NCBI GenBank assembly: GCA_037445085.1
Contig: JBBILG010000001.1
Location: 34,851 to 98,850, forward strand
Source: JBBILG01 sp037445085
GTDB taxonomy: Bacteria > Pseudomonadota > Gammaproteobacteria > Burkholderiales > Methylophilaceae
Direction: 5' to 3'
DNA length: 64,000 nt
A program made the position numbers and the translations under genes. This document shows, one piece after another, positions 1-8,056 of the stretch (its first letter is position 1; each line of letters starts with the position of its first letter). A model generated the notes under the pieces. The model was not told where the DNA came from and ran no database searches. It saw only the letters and a list, made by a program, of their open reading frames with translations.

Positions 1-2
1 GC

Positions 3-587
3 GAAGTGGTGGCCTCCACCTTCGACGAACCAGCCACGCGCCACGTGCAGGTGGCCGAAATGGTGCTGGAAAAGGCCAAGCGCCTGGTCGAGCACAAGAA
101 GGACGTGGTCATCCTGCTCGATTCCATTACGCGGCTGGCGCGCGCCTACAACACCGTCGTCCCGGCCTCCGGCAAGGTGCTCACCGGCGGCGTGGATGCC
201 AACGCGCTGCAGCGCCCCAAGCGCTTCTTCGGCGCTGCGCGCAACATCGAGGAAGGCGGCTCGCTCACCATCATCGCCACCGCCCTGGTCGATACCGGCA
301 GCCGCATGGACGACGTGATCTACGAGGAGTTCAAGGGCACCGGCAATATGGAAATCCACCTCGACCGTCGCATGGCCGAGAAGCGCATCTACCCCGCCAT
401 CAACGTCAACCGCTCCGGCACCCGCCGCGAGGAGCTCCTCATCGACCAGTCCGTGTTGCAGAAGATTTGGGTGCTGCGCAAGCTGCTGTATCCGATGGAC
501 GACCTCGAAGCGATGGAATTCCTGCTCGACAAGATCAAGTCCACCAAGAACAACGCGGAATTCTTCGACGCCATGCGCCGCGGATGA
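3..587 (+). CDS. rho: Transcription termination factor Rho, C-terminal part (5' end outside window)
   Basis: Rho is the hexameric RNA-dependent ATPase/helicase that ends transcription at Rho-dependent sites. The window enters the gene in its ATP-hydrolysis domain; about 194 codons remain of a protein usually near 420 residues. Visible landmarks are the Walker B strand [16 protein letters not shown], the TGGVDANAL segment of the secondary RNA-binding (Q/R loop) region, and the strongly conserved [19 protein letters not shown] stretch. The C-terminus ends in the usual helix with EFFDAMRRG. rpmE follows 137 bases downstream, an order common in proteobacteria. The identification is secure; only the 5' truncation by the window edge is abnormal. 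Confidence 0.98.
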   Translation, partial: EVVASTFDEPATRHVQVAEMVLEKAKRLVEHKKDVVILLDSITRLARAYNTVVPASGKVLTGGVDANALQRPKRFFGAARNIEEGGSLTIIATALVDTGSRMDDVIYEEFKGTGNMEIHLDRRMAEKRIYPAINVNRSGTRREELLIDQSVLQKIWVLRKLLYPMDDLEAMEFLLDKIKSTKNNAEFFDAMRRG

Positions 588-653
588 ACGGGGCTTCGAG
601 GTCGCAAGCCGCTCCCGCACCGACGCTCGCGCGATACCATCACGTACATAAGG

Positions 654-682
654 TTGATTTCGCTGTCCGATTCTTGGATAAT
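654..682 (+). promoter_or_regulatory. Sigma-70-like promoter of rpmE
   Basis: A -35 element TTGATT (654-659) and a -10 element GATAAT (677-682) are separated by 17 bases. They lie in the rho-rpmE gap, with the rpmE ATG about 42 bases beyond the -10. This implies that rpmE is transcribed independently of rho. The call rests on visual matching to the sigma-70 consensus. Confidence 0.55.
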
Positions 683-724
683 CGCGAGTTTTCTGCGACA
701 GCCAGACGCCCGAGGACATACAGA

Positions 725-925
725 ATGAAAGCCGACATCCATCCGGAATACCATGAAATCACCGTAACCTGCAGTTGCGGCAACATCTTCAAGACCCGTT
801 CCACGGCAGGCAAGGACCTGCATGTCGAAGTGTGCTCGCAGTGTCATCCATTCTACACCGGCAAGCAGAAGATCATCGACACTGCCGGCCGCGTGGAGAA
901 GTTCCGCCAGAAATACGGCATGTAA
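725..925 (+). CDS. rpmE: 50S ribosomal protein L31, zinc-binding form
   Basis: The 66-residue product has the normal length and sequence of bacterial L31, a protein bridging the large and small ribosomal subunits. Four cysteines are present as C16-x-C18 and C37-x-x-C40, followed by HPFYTGKQK. This marks the zinc-containing C+ paralogue rather than the Zur-regulated C- form that replaces it under zinc starvation. The ATG at 725 fits the family start exactly. A promoter lies upstream and a strong hairpin terminator downstream, so the gene is probably monocistronic. Confidence 0.97.
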   Translation: MKADIHPEYHEITVTCSCGNIFKTRSTAGKDLHVEVCSQCHPFYTGKQKIIDTAGRVEKFRQKYGM

Positions 926-953
926 TCGCCTCCGCGGTGATTGCACGGCATCC

Positions 954-980
954 AGGCAGCTTCGGCTGCCTTTTTGTTTT
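954..980 (+). terminator. Rho-independent terminator of rpmE
   Basis: A perfect 7-bp stem (AGGCAGC/GCTGCCT) with a TTCG tetraloop spans 954-971. It is followed directly by a T-rich run (TTTTGTTTT). It begins 28 bases after the rpmE stop codon. Confidence 0.9.
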
Positions 981-1050
981 CTGGCCGGACGGTTAGAATG
1001 GTTGCGGCAACGCTGCCGCGACGCCCGAGAACAGGACAGGAACCCTACGC

Positions 1051-2703
1051 GTGGCATTCGAAGTCGAACACGATTGGCAGGCCAGCCTTGCCACCCCGCG
1101 CCCGCGTGTGGGTGAACGCGCCAAGACCAACCTGCTGCTGCTGCTCTGCACCCTGTGGATCTGCCTGGGCCTGGTAGGGCATCACCCCTGGAAACCGGAC
1201 GAGGCGCAAAGCATCAGTGCGGTCAAGCACATCCTCGACGGCGGCGGCTGGACGGTGCCGGTCATCGCCGGCGAACCCAACCTCACCCACCCTCCGCTCT
1301 ACTACCTCACTGCCGCCGGCAGCGCGGCGCTGTTTTCCCCGTGGCTGGAGATGCACGACGCGGCACGCCTGGTCACCGGCCTGTGGATGGCGCTCACCCT
1401 GCTCATGGTCGGCATGACCGGGCGCGAAATGTGGGGCGTGGGCGAAGGCCGGCAGACCGCCTTCATCTTCCTCGGCTCCATCGGCCTCGTCTATTCGGCG
1501 CACCTGCTCACGCCGGAGGTCGCCGGCCTGGCCGGCTATGCCATGACCTTCCACGGCTTGGCGCTGGCGCGCCGCAGACCGTGGCGCGCCGCCCCGCTCA
1601 TCGGCAGCGGGTTCGGCATCGCCTTTCTGGGCACCGGACTGCTGCCGGTCACGATACTCCTGCTCACCGCGCTGCTGCTCTTGCTGTTCCCAAACTGGCG
1701 GCGCACATCCTATCTCGCCAGCCTGGGCACCGGTCTTGTCATCGCACTGGCCTGGTTTGCCGCCTGGCTGATTCCGCTGTGGCAGCAGGCGCCCGAGCTC
1801 CTGCACGCATGGCTGCACACGGGCAATCATGCGCTGGACAACGACAACCTCATGTATTTCGTCAAGACCCTGACCTGGTTCGCCTGGCCGGCCCTGCCGC
1901 TGGCGGCATGGTCGCTGTGGCACTTCCGCCGCCACCTCTGGCAGCGGCCGCAGTTCCAGCTCTGCGTGATGCTGCTGCTGGTCATGCTGCTCATGCTGGG
2001 CCTCGGCGCAAAGAGCCGCGACATCCTCGCCATGCCGCTGCTGCTGCCGCTGGCGGTAATGGGTGCGGCTGCGGTGGAGGAACTGCGGCGGGGTGCGGCC
2101 AGCGCGCTCGACTGGTTCGGCATCATGCTGTTCGGAACCCTGGCGTTTCTGGTCTGGCTGGGCTGGTTCGCCATGATGACCGGCTTCCCGCCCAAGCTGG
2201 CCGAACGCATGCACGAGCTGTCGCAAGCCTACGTGCCGCAATTCGGCTGGCTGGCCTTTCTCGCCGCCCTGGCGCTGACGCTGACCTGGCTGTTTGTCGT
2301 GCTCAAGGCCAAGCGCTCCAATCGCGCCGCGGTGACCGACTGGGCAGTCGGCATCACCATGGCCTGGGGTCTGCTGATGACCCTCTGGCTGCCCTGGCTG
2401 GACGCCGCCAAGGGCTATCACCTGATGTTCGCCGACATGGCGAAACATCTGCCGGCCGAATACTCCTGCGTCGCCACCCGCGGCGTCGGCAGCCACCAGC
2501 GCGCCCTGCTGCACTACTACCTCGACATCCGCAGCCGCCCTTACGCCGCCATGCAGCGGCAGGAATGCGACCTCTACCTGCTGCAGGACGAGCGCCGGCC
2601 CAAATTCGACAGGCCGGGCCCAGAATGGCAGTTGCTGTGGCAGGGTCACCGCCCCAGCGACCGCCACGAGCGCTTCCATCTGTACCGCCACGCACCCGCA
2701 TGA
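1051..2703 (+). CDS. ArnT/PMT-like membrane glycosyltransferase (GT-C fold)
   Basis: This 550-residue integral membrane protein resembles the ArnT/PMT superfamily, which transfers sugars from polyprenyl-phosphate donors to lipid A, proteins or other periplasmic acceptors. After the first membrane segment (about residues 26-43) comes HPWKPDEAQ, the acidic first periplasmic loop typical of GT-C enzymes. It is followed by LTHPPLYYL, which corresponds to the conserved His-Pro-Pro region. About ten further hydrophobic segments and a soluble C-terminal part follow. The start is a GTG with an AGGA-type ribosome site (around 1034-1040). The acceptor cannot be deduced. No arn or LPS genes are adjacent, so the substrate is left open. 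Confidence 0.85.
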   Translation: MAFEVEHDWQASLATPRPRVGERAKTNLLLLLCTLWICLGLVGHHPWKPDEAQSISAVKHILDGGGWTVPVIAGEPNLTHPPLYYLTAAGSAALFSPWLEMHDAARLVTGLWMALTLLMVGMTGREMWGVGEGRQTAFIFLGSIGLVYSAHLLTPEVAGLAGYAMTFHGLALARRRPWRAAPLIGSGFGIAFLGTGLLPVTILLLTALLLLLFPNWRRTSYLASLGTGLVIALAWFAAWLIPLWQQAPELLHAWLHTGNHALDNDNLMYFVKTLTWFAWPALPLAAWSLWHFRRHLWQRPQFQLCVMLLLVMLLMLGLGAKSRDILAMPLLLPLAVMGAAAVEELRRGAASALDWFGIMLFGTLAFLVWLGWFAMMTGFPPKLAERMHELSQAYVPQFGWLAFLAALALTLTWLFVVLKAKRSNRAAVTDWAVGITMAWGLLMTLWLPWLDAAKGYHLMFADMAKHLPAEYSCVATRGVGSHQRALLHYYLDIRSRPYAAMQRQECDLYLLQDERRPKFDRPGPEWQLLWQGHRPSDRHERFHLYRHAPA

Positions 2704-2764
2704 GCCGGTACCGGGCCGGAACTGGATACTGCCCACGCACATGACCGGCAGGCTTGCCGGCTCT

Positions 2765-3427
2765 TCAGCCCGGCAAGCCCTCCCGCAGACGGCCGTCGGC
2801 CAGCGTCCAGTGCCGCATGTCCGGCAACTCCATGAGTTCCGGGTCGTGGGTGGCGACCAGCACACATTCCAGATCACGCCGCATGCGCCCGATCAACGCC
2901 ATCACCTGCCCGCGCGCGGCGCTGTCCAGGTTGGCGGTGGGTTCGTCCAGGAGCAGCAACTTCGGCCTGAGCACGCGGGCGCGCGCCAGGGCGACGCGCT
3001 GCTTTTCTCCGCCAGAGAGCCGGTGCGGCGGCACCTCGGCAAGGTGCGCGACGCCGGCCCAGGCCATCTGCTCGGCCACCAGGCGCTCGCGCTCCGCGCG
3101 CGGCACGCCGGCCACCCTGAGACCGTAGGCGATGTTTTCCGCCACGCTGGTATTGAACAGGCAGGAATGCTGGTGCATGTAGAGCAGCCGCGGCGCCAGC
3201 CTGGCTCGGGATGTGGCGCTGTCGTGGCGCTCGCCGTCGATGGTGAAGCGCCCCGTATCGGCGCTGTCCAGGCCGGCCAGGATGCGCAGCAAGGTGGTCT
3301 TGCCCGCGCCGTTGCCGCCCATCAGCAGGTAGCCGGTGCCGCTGTCGAGCTGCAGGCGCCCGATATCCAGCAGCACCCGCGCGCCGTAACGCTTGCGCAA
3401 CCCTTCGGCCTGCAGGATGGCCGTCAC
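2765..3427 (-). CDS. tupC: Tungstate-type ABC transporter, ATP-binding subunit
   Basis: This 220-residue ABC ATPase energises oxyanion import with the permease and binding protein encoded upstream on the same strand. It has a Walker A (GGNGAGKTT, residues 37-45), a signature LSGGEKQR (137-144) and a Walker B LLLLDEPT (157-164). It is a compact, single-domain ATPase without the C-terminal regulatory MOP domain found in ModC. That, with its partners, favours a Tup (tungstate) over a Mod (molybdate) assignment. Its start overlaps the tupB stop by four bases (ATGA), so translation is probably coupled. It ends the operon, converging on the glycosyltransferase gene. Confidence 0.9.
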   Translation of the reverse strand: MTAILQAEGLRKRYGARVLLDIGRLQLDSGTGYLLMGGNGAGKTTLLRILAGLDSADTGRFTIDGERHDSATSRARLAPRLLYMHQHSCLFNTSVAENIAYGLRVAGVPRAERERLVAEQMAWAGVAHLAEVPPHRLSGGEKQRVALARARVLRPKLLLLDEPTANLDSAARGQVMALIGRMRRDLECVLVATHDPELMELPDMRHWTLADGRLREGLPG

Positions 3428-4119
3428 TTCACCTCCCCCTTGCCCTGCAGGAAGACGATGAGGAAATTGACCGACAGCGCCAACGCCACCAGCACCACGC
3501 CCAGCGCGATGCCCTGGGCGAACTCGCCCTTGCTGGTTTCCAGGGCGATGGCGGTGGTGATGTTGCGCGTCACTCCGGCAATGTTGCCGCCCACCATCAT
3601 GGCGCAGCCGACCTCGGACAGCACCCGGCCAAAGCCGCTGGCAATCGCCACCATCACCGCGAAACGGGCTTCGACGAGCACGGTAAGGGCGGCGCGCAGG
3701 GGAGAAGCGCCCAGGGTGCGCGCCGTCTCGGCCACCCGCACATCGATGGCCTGCACCGCGCCCAGGGTCATGGCGGCGAGGATGGGAAAGGCCAGCACCG
3801 CCTGGGCCAGGATCATGCCGGACTGGGTGAACAACAGCCCGAAGTCGCCGAGCGGGCCGTTGCGCGTCAGCAGCAGATAGACCACCAGCCCCACCACCAC
3901 GGTGGGCAGAGCCAGCAGGGTCTGCACAGCCAGGATCAGGGCGCGGCGGCCGGGAAACTGCGTGGTCGCCAGCACGAAGCCGGCCAGCACGGCCAGCGGC
4001 GTCACCGCCAGCAACGCCAGCAGCGATACCCGCAGCGACACCCAGACGATACCCCAGATTTCCGGGTCGCCGGTCAGCAGCAGGGTGAACGCCTGCTGCG
4101 TCGCATCAATCAGGCTCAC
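3424..4119 (-). CDS. tupB: Tungstate-type ABC transporter, permease subunit
   Basis: The 231-residue inner-membrane permease has about five to six hydrophobic helices. It carries the EAA-type cytoplasmic loop near residues 155-185 (GFGRVLSEVGCAMMVGGNIAG), which contacts the ATPase. This motif and the length match TupB/WtpB-type permeases. The gene starts 7 bases after the tupA stop and overlaps tupC by four bases, giving a tight A-B-C order. The assignment to tungstate rather than molybdate rests mainly on the TupA partner. Confidence 0.9.
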   Translation of the reverse strand: MSLIDATQQAFTLLLTGDPEIWGIVWVSLRVSLLALLAVTPLAVLAGFVLATTQFPGRRALILAVQTLLALPTVVVGLVVYLLLTRNGPLGDFGLLFTQSGMILAQAVLAFPILAAMTLGAVQAIDVRVAETARTLGASPLRAALTVLVEARFAVMVAIASGFGRVLSEVGCAMMVGGNIAGVTRNITTAIALETSKGEFAQGIALGVVLVALALSVNFLIVFLQGKGEVK

Positions 4120-4126
4120 GCCGGAA

Positions 4127-4939
4127 TTACCTGGCGTGGAGCATGAACAACTGCTCGCCGCCCACCTTGAAATCGGCGATCAGTCGCTGCCCTTCCGGCG
4201 ACGTCAGCCAGTCGCTCAGCGCCTTCGCGTCCTGGTAGTTGACGTGCGGATATTTCTGCGGGTTGACCGCGATGATGCCATAGGGGTTGAACATGCGCGG
4301 GTCCCCCTGCATCAGGACGGGCAGACCGATCTTCTCGCGGTAGGCGATCCAGGTGCCGCGGTCGCTCAGGGTGTAGGCCATGAGTTCGCCCGCCATCATC
4401 AGCACCTCGCCCATGCCTTGGCCGGCGGCGTAATGCCAGCGCTGGCCGCCGGGGTCGATGCCGAGCGCCTGCCAGGAACGCATTTCCATCTGGTGGGTGC
4501 CGGAGTTGTCGCCGCGCGAGACAAACTTGGCGCCCGCCCGGGCGATCCTGCGCATGGCTTCGAGCACGTCCTGTTCCCCCTTGATGCCGGCCGGGTCGGC
4601 GGCGGGGCCGACCAGCACGAAATCGTTGTACATCACGTCGCGCCGTTCGATCCCATACCCGGCCGCGACGAAAGCGTCTTCGGCCTCGCGCGCGTGCACC
4701 AGCACGACATCCACGTTGCCGTCCTCGCCCAGCTTGAGCGCCTTGCCGGTGCCGACGGAGATGACATGCACCTTGCAGGCACACTTGGCTTCAAATTTCG
4801 GCAGCAGGTGGTCAAGCAGGCCGGAGTTGGCCGTGCTGGTGGTGGTGGCGAGGCGGACGACGCTGCCGTCCGCCGCCGCCGCGAGGTTCGCCGCCGCGAA
4901 CAACAGGGCGGCGAACAAGGCTAGGCAATGACCTTTCAT
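4127..4939 (-). CDS. tupA: Tungstate-type ABC transporter, periplasmic binding protein
   Basis: TupA binds tungstate (and, more weakly, molybdate) in the periplasm and delivers it to TupBC. The product has 270 residues with a classical signal peptide (MKGHCLALFAALLFAAANLAAA). The mature N-terminus carries TTTSTANSGL, the TTTS signature of the TupA family that contributes to the oxyanion pocket. A later SRGDNSGTHQ segment is also family-typical. I chose the ATG at 4939 because a GGGAG ribosome site lies just upstream and the signal peptide begins there; a longer frame upstream has no such support. It lies 16 bases after the porin gene, so the four genes form one operon. Confidence 0.92.
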   Translation of the reverse strand: MKGHCLALFAALLFAAANLAAAADGSVVRLATTTSTANSGLLDHLLPKFEAKCACKVHVISVGTGKALKLGEDGNVDVVLVHAREAEDAFVAAGYGIERRDVMYNDFVLVGPAADPAGIKGEQDVLEAMRRIARAGAKFVSRGDNSGTHQMEMRSWQALGIDPGGQRWHYAAGQGMGEVLMMAGELMAYTLSDRGTWIAYREKIGLPVLMQGDPRMFNPYGIIAVNPQKYPHVNYQDAKALSDWLTSPEGQRLIADFKVGGEQLFMLHAR

Positions 4940-4955
4940 GGATGACTCCCAATGG

Positions 4956-6398
4956 CTAGAAATCGAATTGGGCACGCATGGTGATGGCGTCTTCATCGCC
5001 GAAGACCACGCCCTTGCTGCTCACCTCGCTGTCGAAGTGGGTATGCACGTAGTTGGCGGCCAGCCGCAGGTTGGGGTTGAGGATCCAGTTGGCGCCGAGC
5101 GTCCAGGCATCGGCGCCGTTGCTCCTGCCCGCTGCCAGCTTGCCGGTGCCGGTGGCGTTGCCGGTCACGAAATCGTCGCCGTCGAAACGGCTGTAGCGCA
5201 CGCCAAGCTGCAACGCCCCCCAGCCTGCGCCGCCGAAGGCGAAGTGCTGTTTGGGGCTGATGCGGCCGAACACGCCTTCCCTGTAGGCATCGGCGAAGCG
5301 CTCGCCGCTGACCAGCCAGTTAAGACTGGCATACCAGGCACTCATGTCACGATGGAAATCACGGCCGTCGAATCCGGCACGGATGTATTCACCCTGCAGC
5401 TTGAACGGGCCGCGTGCCAGGGCCAGCTCGATGCCGCCGCGGGTGCGGTCCACGCTGTCGGTGAGCCGGTTGTTGTTGTCGGTTTCGAACAGCCTGTAGC
5501 CGCGTGCCTCGGTTTGCAGCACGGGGATGGCGGAACCGGACTCCTGCCTGCCGTGGGAATAGAAGCCGCCCACGTGCACCACCGCGTCCTTCCAGCCGGC
5601 GAAGCGGGCAAGGTTGCCGGTGACACGCGCCATCAGGTCCTTGTTGTCGTATTCGACATCGTTCTCGTCGCCGTTGCTGCCGTTGATCCATGCCGCGCTG
5701 TAGTAGAGTCCGTCCAGCGGCGCGCCGTGCAGCATGACGCCGCGATCGAAAGTGCCGCCCAGCAGCGCGTCGGCCATGCTGCGTTCCAGGAAATCCAGGA
5801 AGTTGCTGCTGAGGCTGCGTTCCAGGCCGTATTGGGGCTTGAACTGGCCGATGCGCAGGCGCGCCGCCTTGAACCGGTTGATGTCGAGATGGCCATAGGT
5901 GAGCGTGGTGCCGCTGCCGGAGTATTCGCCCTCGACACGCACGGCATAATCCTTGTGGAAAGTCACCACGGCGCCGAGTCGCGCACGGCGCAGGCTCCAG
6001 GTATCGGCCGCGGCCGGATCGGGATTGAAGGCCCGGCCGTCGGCCTGGATCCGGCCGTTGATGGCGAGCTGCCAGTTGCCGCTGCCGTCCTCGAAGACGA
6101 TACCGTTCTTGAAGCTGGCCAGCACCGGCTCGCCCTTGCGCTTGGCCGGCTCCTTGGGCGCGTCCTCCCTGCCCTGCGCGATCTGCTGCCGCATGGCCTG
6201 GAGTTCCGCGGCCACGGCCTGCATCTGCCGGTCCTGCTCGGTCCGCTGTGCAAGCATCTGCTGCATCATGGCCTCGAGTTGCTGGATGCGGGTAGCGGTA
6301 TCCGCCCCGCTCTCGCCGGCGAGAGCGCCAGCCGCCGCACCGGCGAGCAGCAGGCCCAGCATCCAGCGCATGCCGGTTTTCAAAGGATATTCACGCAT
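4956..6398 (-). CDS. OprO/OprP-family oxyanion porin heading the tup operon
   Basis: The 480-residue outer-membrane protein has a signal peptide (about 1-27). A short coiled coil rich in Gln/Met/Glu (about 37-76) follows, then a long beta-barrel ending in the canonical terminal phenylalanine (RAQFDF). Overall it resembles the phosphate-selective porin O/P family (Pfam Porin_O_P, from memory). Its stop lies 16 bases before tupA on the same strand. It is therefore the first gene of a porin-tupA-tupB-tupC operon and is probably the outer-membrane route for tungstate or molybdate rather than phosphate. No pst or pho genes are nearby. The family is fairly sure; the substrate is inferred from context. 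Confidence 0.85.
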   Translation of the reverse strand: MREYPLKTGMRWMLGLLLAGAAAGALAGESGADTATRIQQLEAMMQQMLAQRTEQDRQMQAVAAELQAMRQQIAQGREDAPKEPAKRKGEPVLASFKNGIVFEDGSGNWQLAINGRIQADGRAFNPDPAAADTWSLRRARLGAVVTFHKDYAVRVEGEYSGSGTTLTYGHLDINRFKAARLRIGQFKPQYGLERSLSSNFLDFLERSMADALLGGTFDRGVMLHGAPLDGLYYSAAWINGSNGDENDVEYDNKDLMARVTGNLARFAGWKDAVVHVGGFYSHGRQESGSAIPVLQTEARGYRLFETDNNNRLTDSVDRTRGGIELALARGPFKLQGEYIRAGFDGRDFHRDMSAWYASLNWLVSGERFADAYREGVFGRISPKQHFAFGGAGWGALQLGVRYSRFDGDDFVTGNATGTGKLAAGRSNGADAWTLGANWILNPNLRLAANYVHTHFDSEVSSKGVVFGDEDAITMRAQFDF

Positions 6399-6436
6399 GT
6401 AGCCAAGCTCCCGGATAAACCAGCGCCATGCCGGCG

Positions 6437-6460
6437 CGAAATATTTTTGTGGAAATAACG
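6437..6460. promoter_or_regulatory. Candidate operator upstream of the porin-tup operon
   Basis: Read on the minus strand, an imperfect 8-8-8 inverted repeat occurs here: half sites CGTTATTT and ATATTTCG flank eight bases. It is the most AT-rich spot in the region and lies 39-62 bases upstream of the porin start. The CG-plus-AT-rich half-site layout recalls ModE boxes, and a ModE-like gene is adjacent. Binding is inferred. Confidence 0.35.
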
Positions 6461-6555
6461 AACCTCGGATTTAATGCGATATGGCGCAGCATGTCAACCG
6501 GCTTGCGTGGGGGAATCGGCAGCGCAGCCGGGCGAAGGCCGGGCCGCCGCCGGAC

Positions 6556-6915
6556 TCACTCGCGCGGCTGCGGTGCCAGCAAGCCCATCATGGCTTCCAG
6601 CTCGGCGGCCACGCTGTGATTGGCCTTGGCGACCAGTTCGCGGTAGCGGCGCAGCACGTCGAAGCCGAACTCCGTGACCTGCGCGCCGCCGCCGTGGCTG
6701 CCGCCGGTGGCGGTGGCCACCAGCGGCTCGCGGAAACACCTGTTCATGGTGGCGACCAGGTCCCAGGCGCGCTTGTAGGACATGCCCATGTCGCGCGCGG
6801 CGGCGGAGATGGAACCGCAACGGGCGATGGCCTCCAGTAGGTCGGCCTTGCCCGGCCCCATGGCGGAAACCGTGCCGGCGTAAGGGACGCGGATCTTGAT
6901 GTTGCCTGAACTCAT
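6556..6915 (-). CDS. ModE-like winged-helix regulator without molybdate-binding domain
   Basis: The 119-residue protein matches the N-terminal DNA-binding domain of ModE, the molybdate-responsive repressor. The helix-turn-helix spans about residues 21-65 and includes the segment GSISAAARDMGMSYKRAW. Full-length ModE (about 260 residues in E. coli) also has two C-terminal MOP domains that bind molybdate; these are absent here, and the chain ends soon after the winged helix. It lies between the tup/porin operon (same strand, downstream) and moaA (divergent), so it plausibly controls both. How it would sense metal is unclear; a partner protein or a simple constitutive repressor are possible. Confidence 0.85.
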   Translation of the reverse strand: MSSGNIKIRVPYAGTVSAMGPGKADLLEAIARCGSISAAARDMGMSYKRAWDLVATMNRCFREPLVATATGGSHGGGAQVTEFGFDVLRRYRELVAKANHSVAAELEAMMGLLAPQPRE

Positions 6916-6939
6916 GGGCGCATTTTTCCGACCAAATCA

Positions 6940-6954
6940 GTAGGATATCCCTAC
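6940..6954. promoter_or_regulatory. Palindrome in the ModE-like/moaA divergent region
   Basis: A near-palindrome GTAGGATATCCCTAC with a perfect GGATATCC core lies in the 125-base region between the regulator gene (minus) and moaA (plus). Its position fits an operator acting on either or both promoters. I found no matching second copy upstream of the porin, which weakens the idea of a common regulator. Confidence 0.3.
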
Positions 6955-7040
6955 CCCATTCGGCGTTGTTTCATCAGGTACGAACACTTAGAATGGGTTA
7001 TCTTATCGCATACCATGCCCCGCACAAGCAGGATCCCCCC

Positions 7041-8051
7041 ATGGGCACCGTGAATCACGCCCCCCCGCCGCTGACCGACCGCCATGGCCGCCGGGTGGAC
7101 TATGTCCGCCTCTCCATCACCGACCGCTGCGATTTCCGCTGCGTGTACTGCATGGGCGAGGACATGACCTTCCTGCCGCGCGAGCAGGTGCTCACACTCG
7201 AAGAATGCGCAAGGCTGGTGCGGGTGTTCGTCGGCCTGGGAGTGCGCAAGGTGCGCATCACCGGCGGCGAGCCGCTGGTGCGCAACAATGCCGTATGGCT
7301 GTTCGGGCAGATCGGCGGCCTGCCCGGCCTGGAGGAGCTGGTGCTCACCACCAACGGCTCGCAGCTCGCGCGCTACGCCTCCCAGCTCAAGGCGGCCGGC
7401 GTGCGCCGCATCAACGTGAGTCTGGACAGCCTCGATGCGGAGCGCTTCCGCCAGATCACCCGGGTCGGCGACATCCACAAGGTGCTGCGCGGCATCGAGG
7501 CGGCGCGCGCGGCGGGGTTCGAGCGCATCCGGCTCAACACCGTGCTGATGCGCGGCGTCAACGAGGACGAAGCGCCCGCCCTGCTGCAATATGCCATCGA
7601 GCATCGGCTCGACATCGCCTTCATCGAGGAAATGCCGCTGGGCGAGGTCGACCACAACCGCGCTTCCAGTTGCGTGAGCAACGAGGACACGCTGCGCCGG
7701 CTGCAACGGCATTATCCCTTAATGAGCAGCGCCGAGACCAGCGGCGGGCCGGCGCGCTACTGGCGGGTGACCGGCACCGGCACCCGCGTCGGTTTCATCT
7801 CGCCGCACAGCCACAACTTCTGCGAAGCCTGCAACCGCGTGCGCATCACCTGCCGCGGCGAGCTGTTCCTGTGCCTGGGCAAGGAGGATATGGTCGATCT
7901 CATGCCCATCCTGCGCCGGCACCCGGACGACGACGCACCGCTCGTCGAGGCCATCCGCAGCGGCATGGCGATCAAACCCAGGGGGCACGATTTCGACCTG
8001 CGCCGGGCAACGCCCGCGGTGGTGCGCTTCATGTCCATGACCGGAGGTTGA
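7041..8051 (+). CDS. moaA: GTP 3',8-cyclase MoaA (molybdenum cofactor, step 1)
   Basis: MoaA is the radical-SAM enzyme that converts GTP to the 3',8-cyclo intermediate of molybdopterin synthesis. The 336-residue product has the N-terminal [4Fe-4S] motif C30-x3-C34-x2-C37 (CDFRCVYC). The second cluster-binding set is near the C-terminus (CEACNRVRITCRGELFLC), and the chain ends in the functionally important Gly-Gly tail (SMTGG). I prefer the ATG at 7041, preceded by AGGA at a good distance and giving the usual length; an ATG at 6993 would add 16 unconserved residues. It starts a Moco block with fdhD, mobA, mobB and moeA. moaB/C/D/E are not in the window. Confidence 0.95.
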   Translation: MGTVNHAPPPLTDRHGRRVDYVRLSITDRCDFRCVYCMGEDMTFLPREQVLTLEECARLVRVFVGLGVRKVRITGGEPLVRNNAVWLFGQIGGLPGLEELVLTTNGSQLARYASQLKAAGVRRINVSLDSLDAERFRQITRVGDIHKVLRGIEAARAAGFERIRLNTVLMRGVNEDEAPALLQYAIEHRLDIAFIEEMPLGEVDHNRASSCVSNEDTLRRLQRHYPLMSSAETSGGPARYWRVTGTGTRVGFISPHSHNFCEACNRVRITCRGELFLCLGKEDMVDLMPILRRHPDDDAPLVEAIRSGMAIKPRGHDFDLRRATPAVVRFMSMTGG

Positions 8052-8056
8052 GCATC

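Noticed and set aside
1045..2877. Long minus-strand frame opposite the glycosyltransferase
   Set aside because: It reads as Gln/Arg/Gly-rich filler; the plus-strand gene has membrane helices and GT-C motifs.
6916..7040. Molybdenum-cofactor riboswitch before moaA
   Set aside because: The gap is only 125 bases and I could not recognise the multi-stem Moco RNA motif; only a short palindrome is present.
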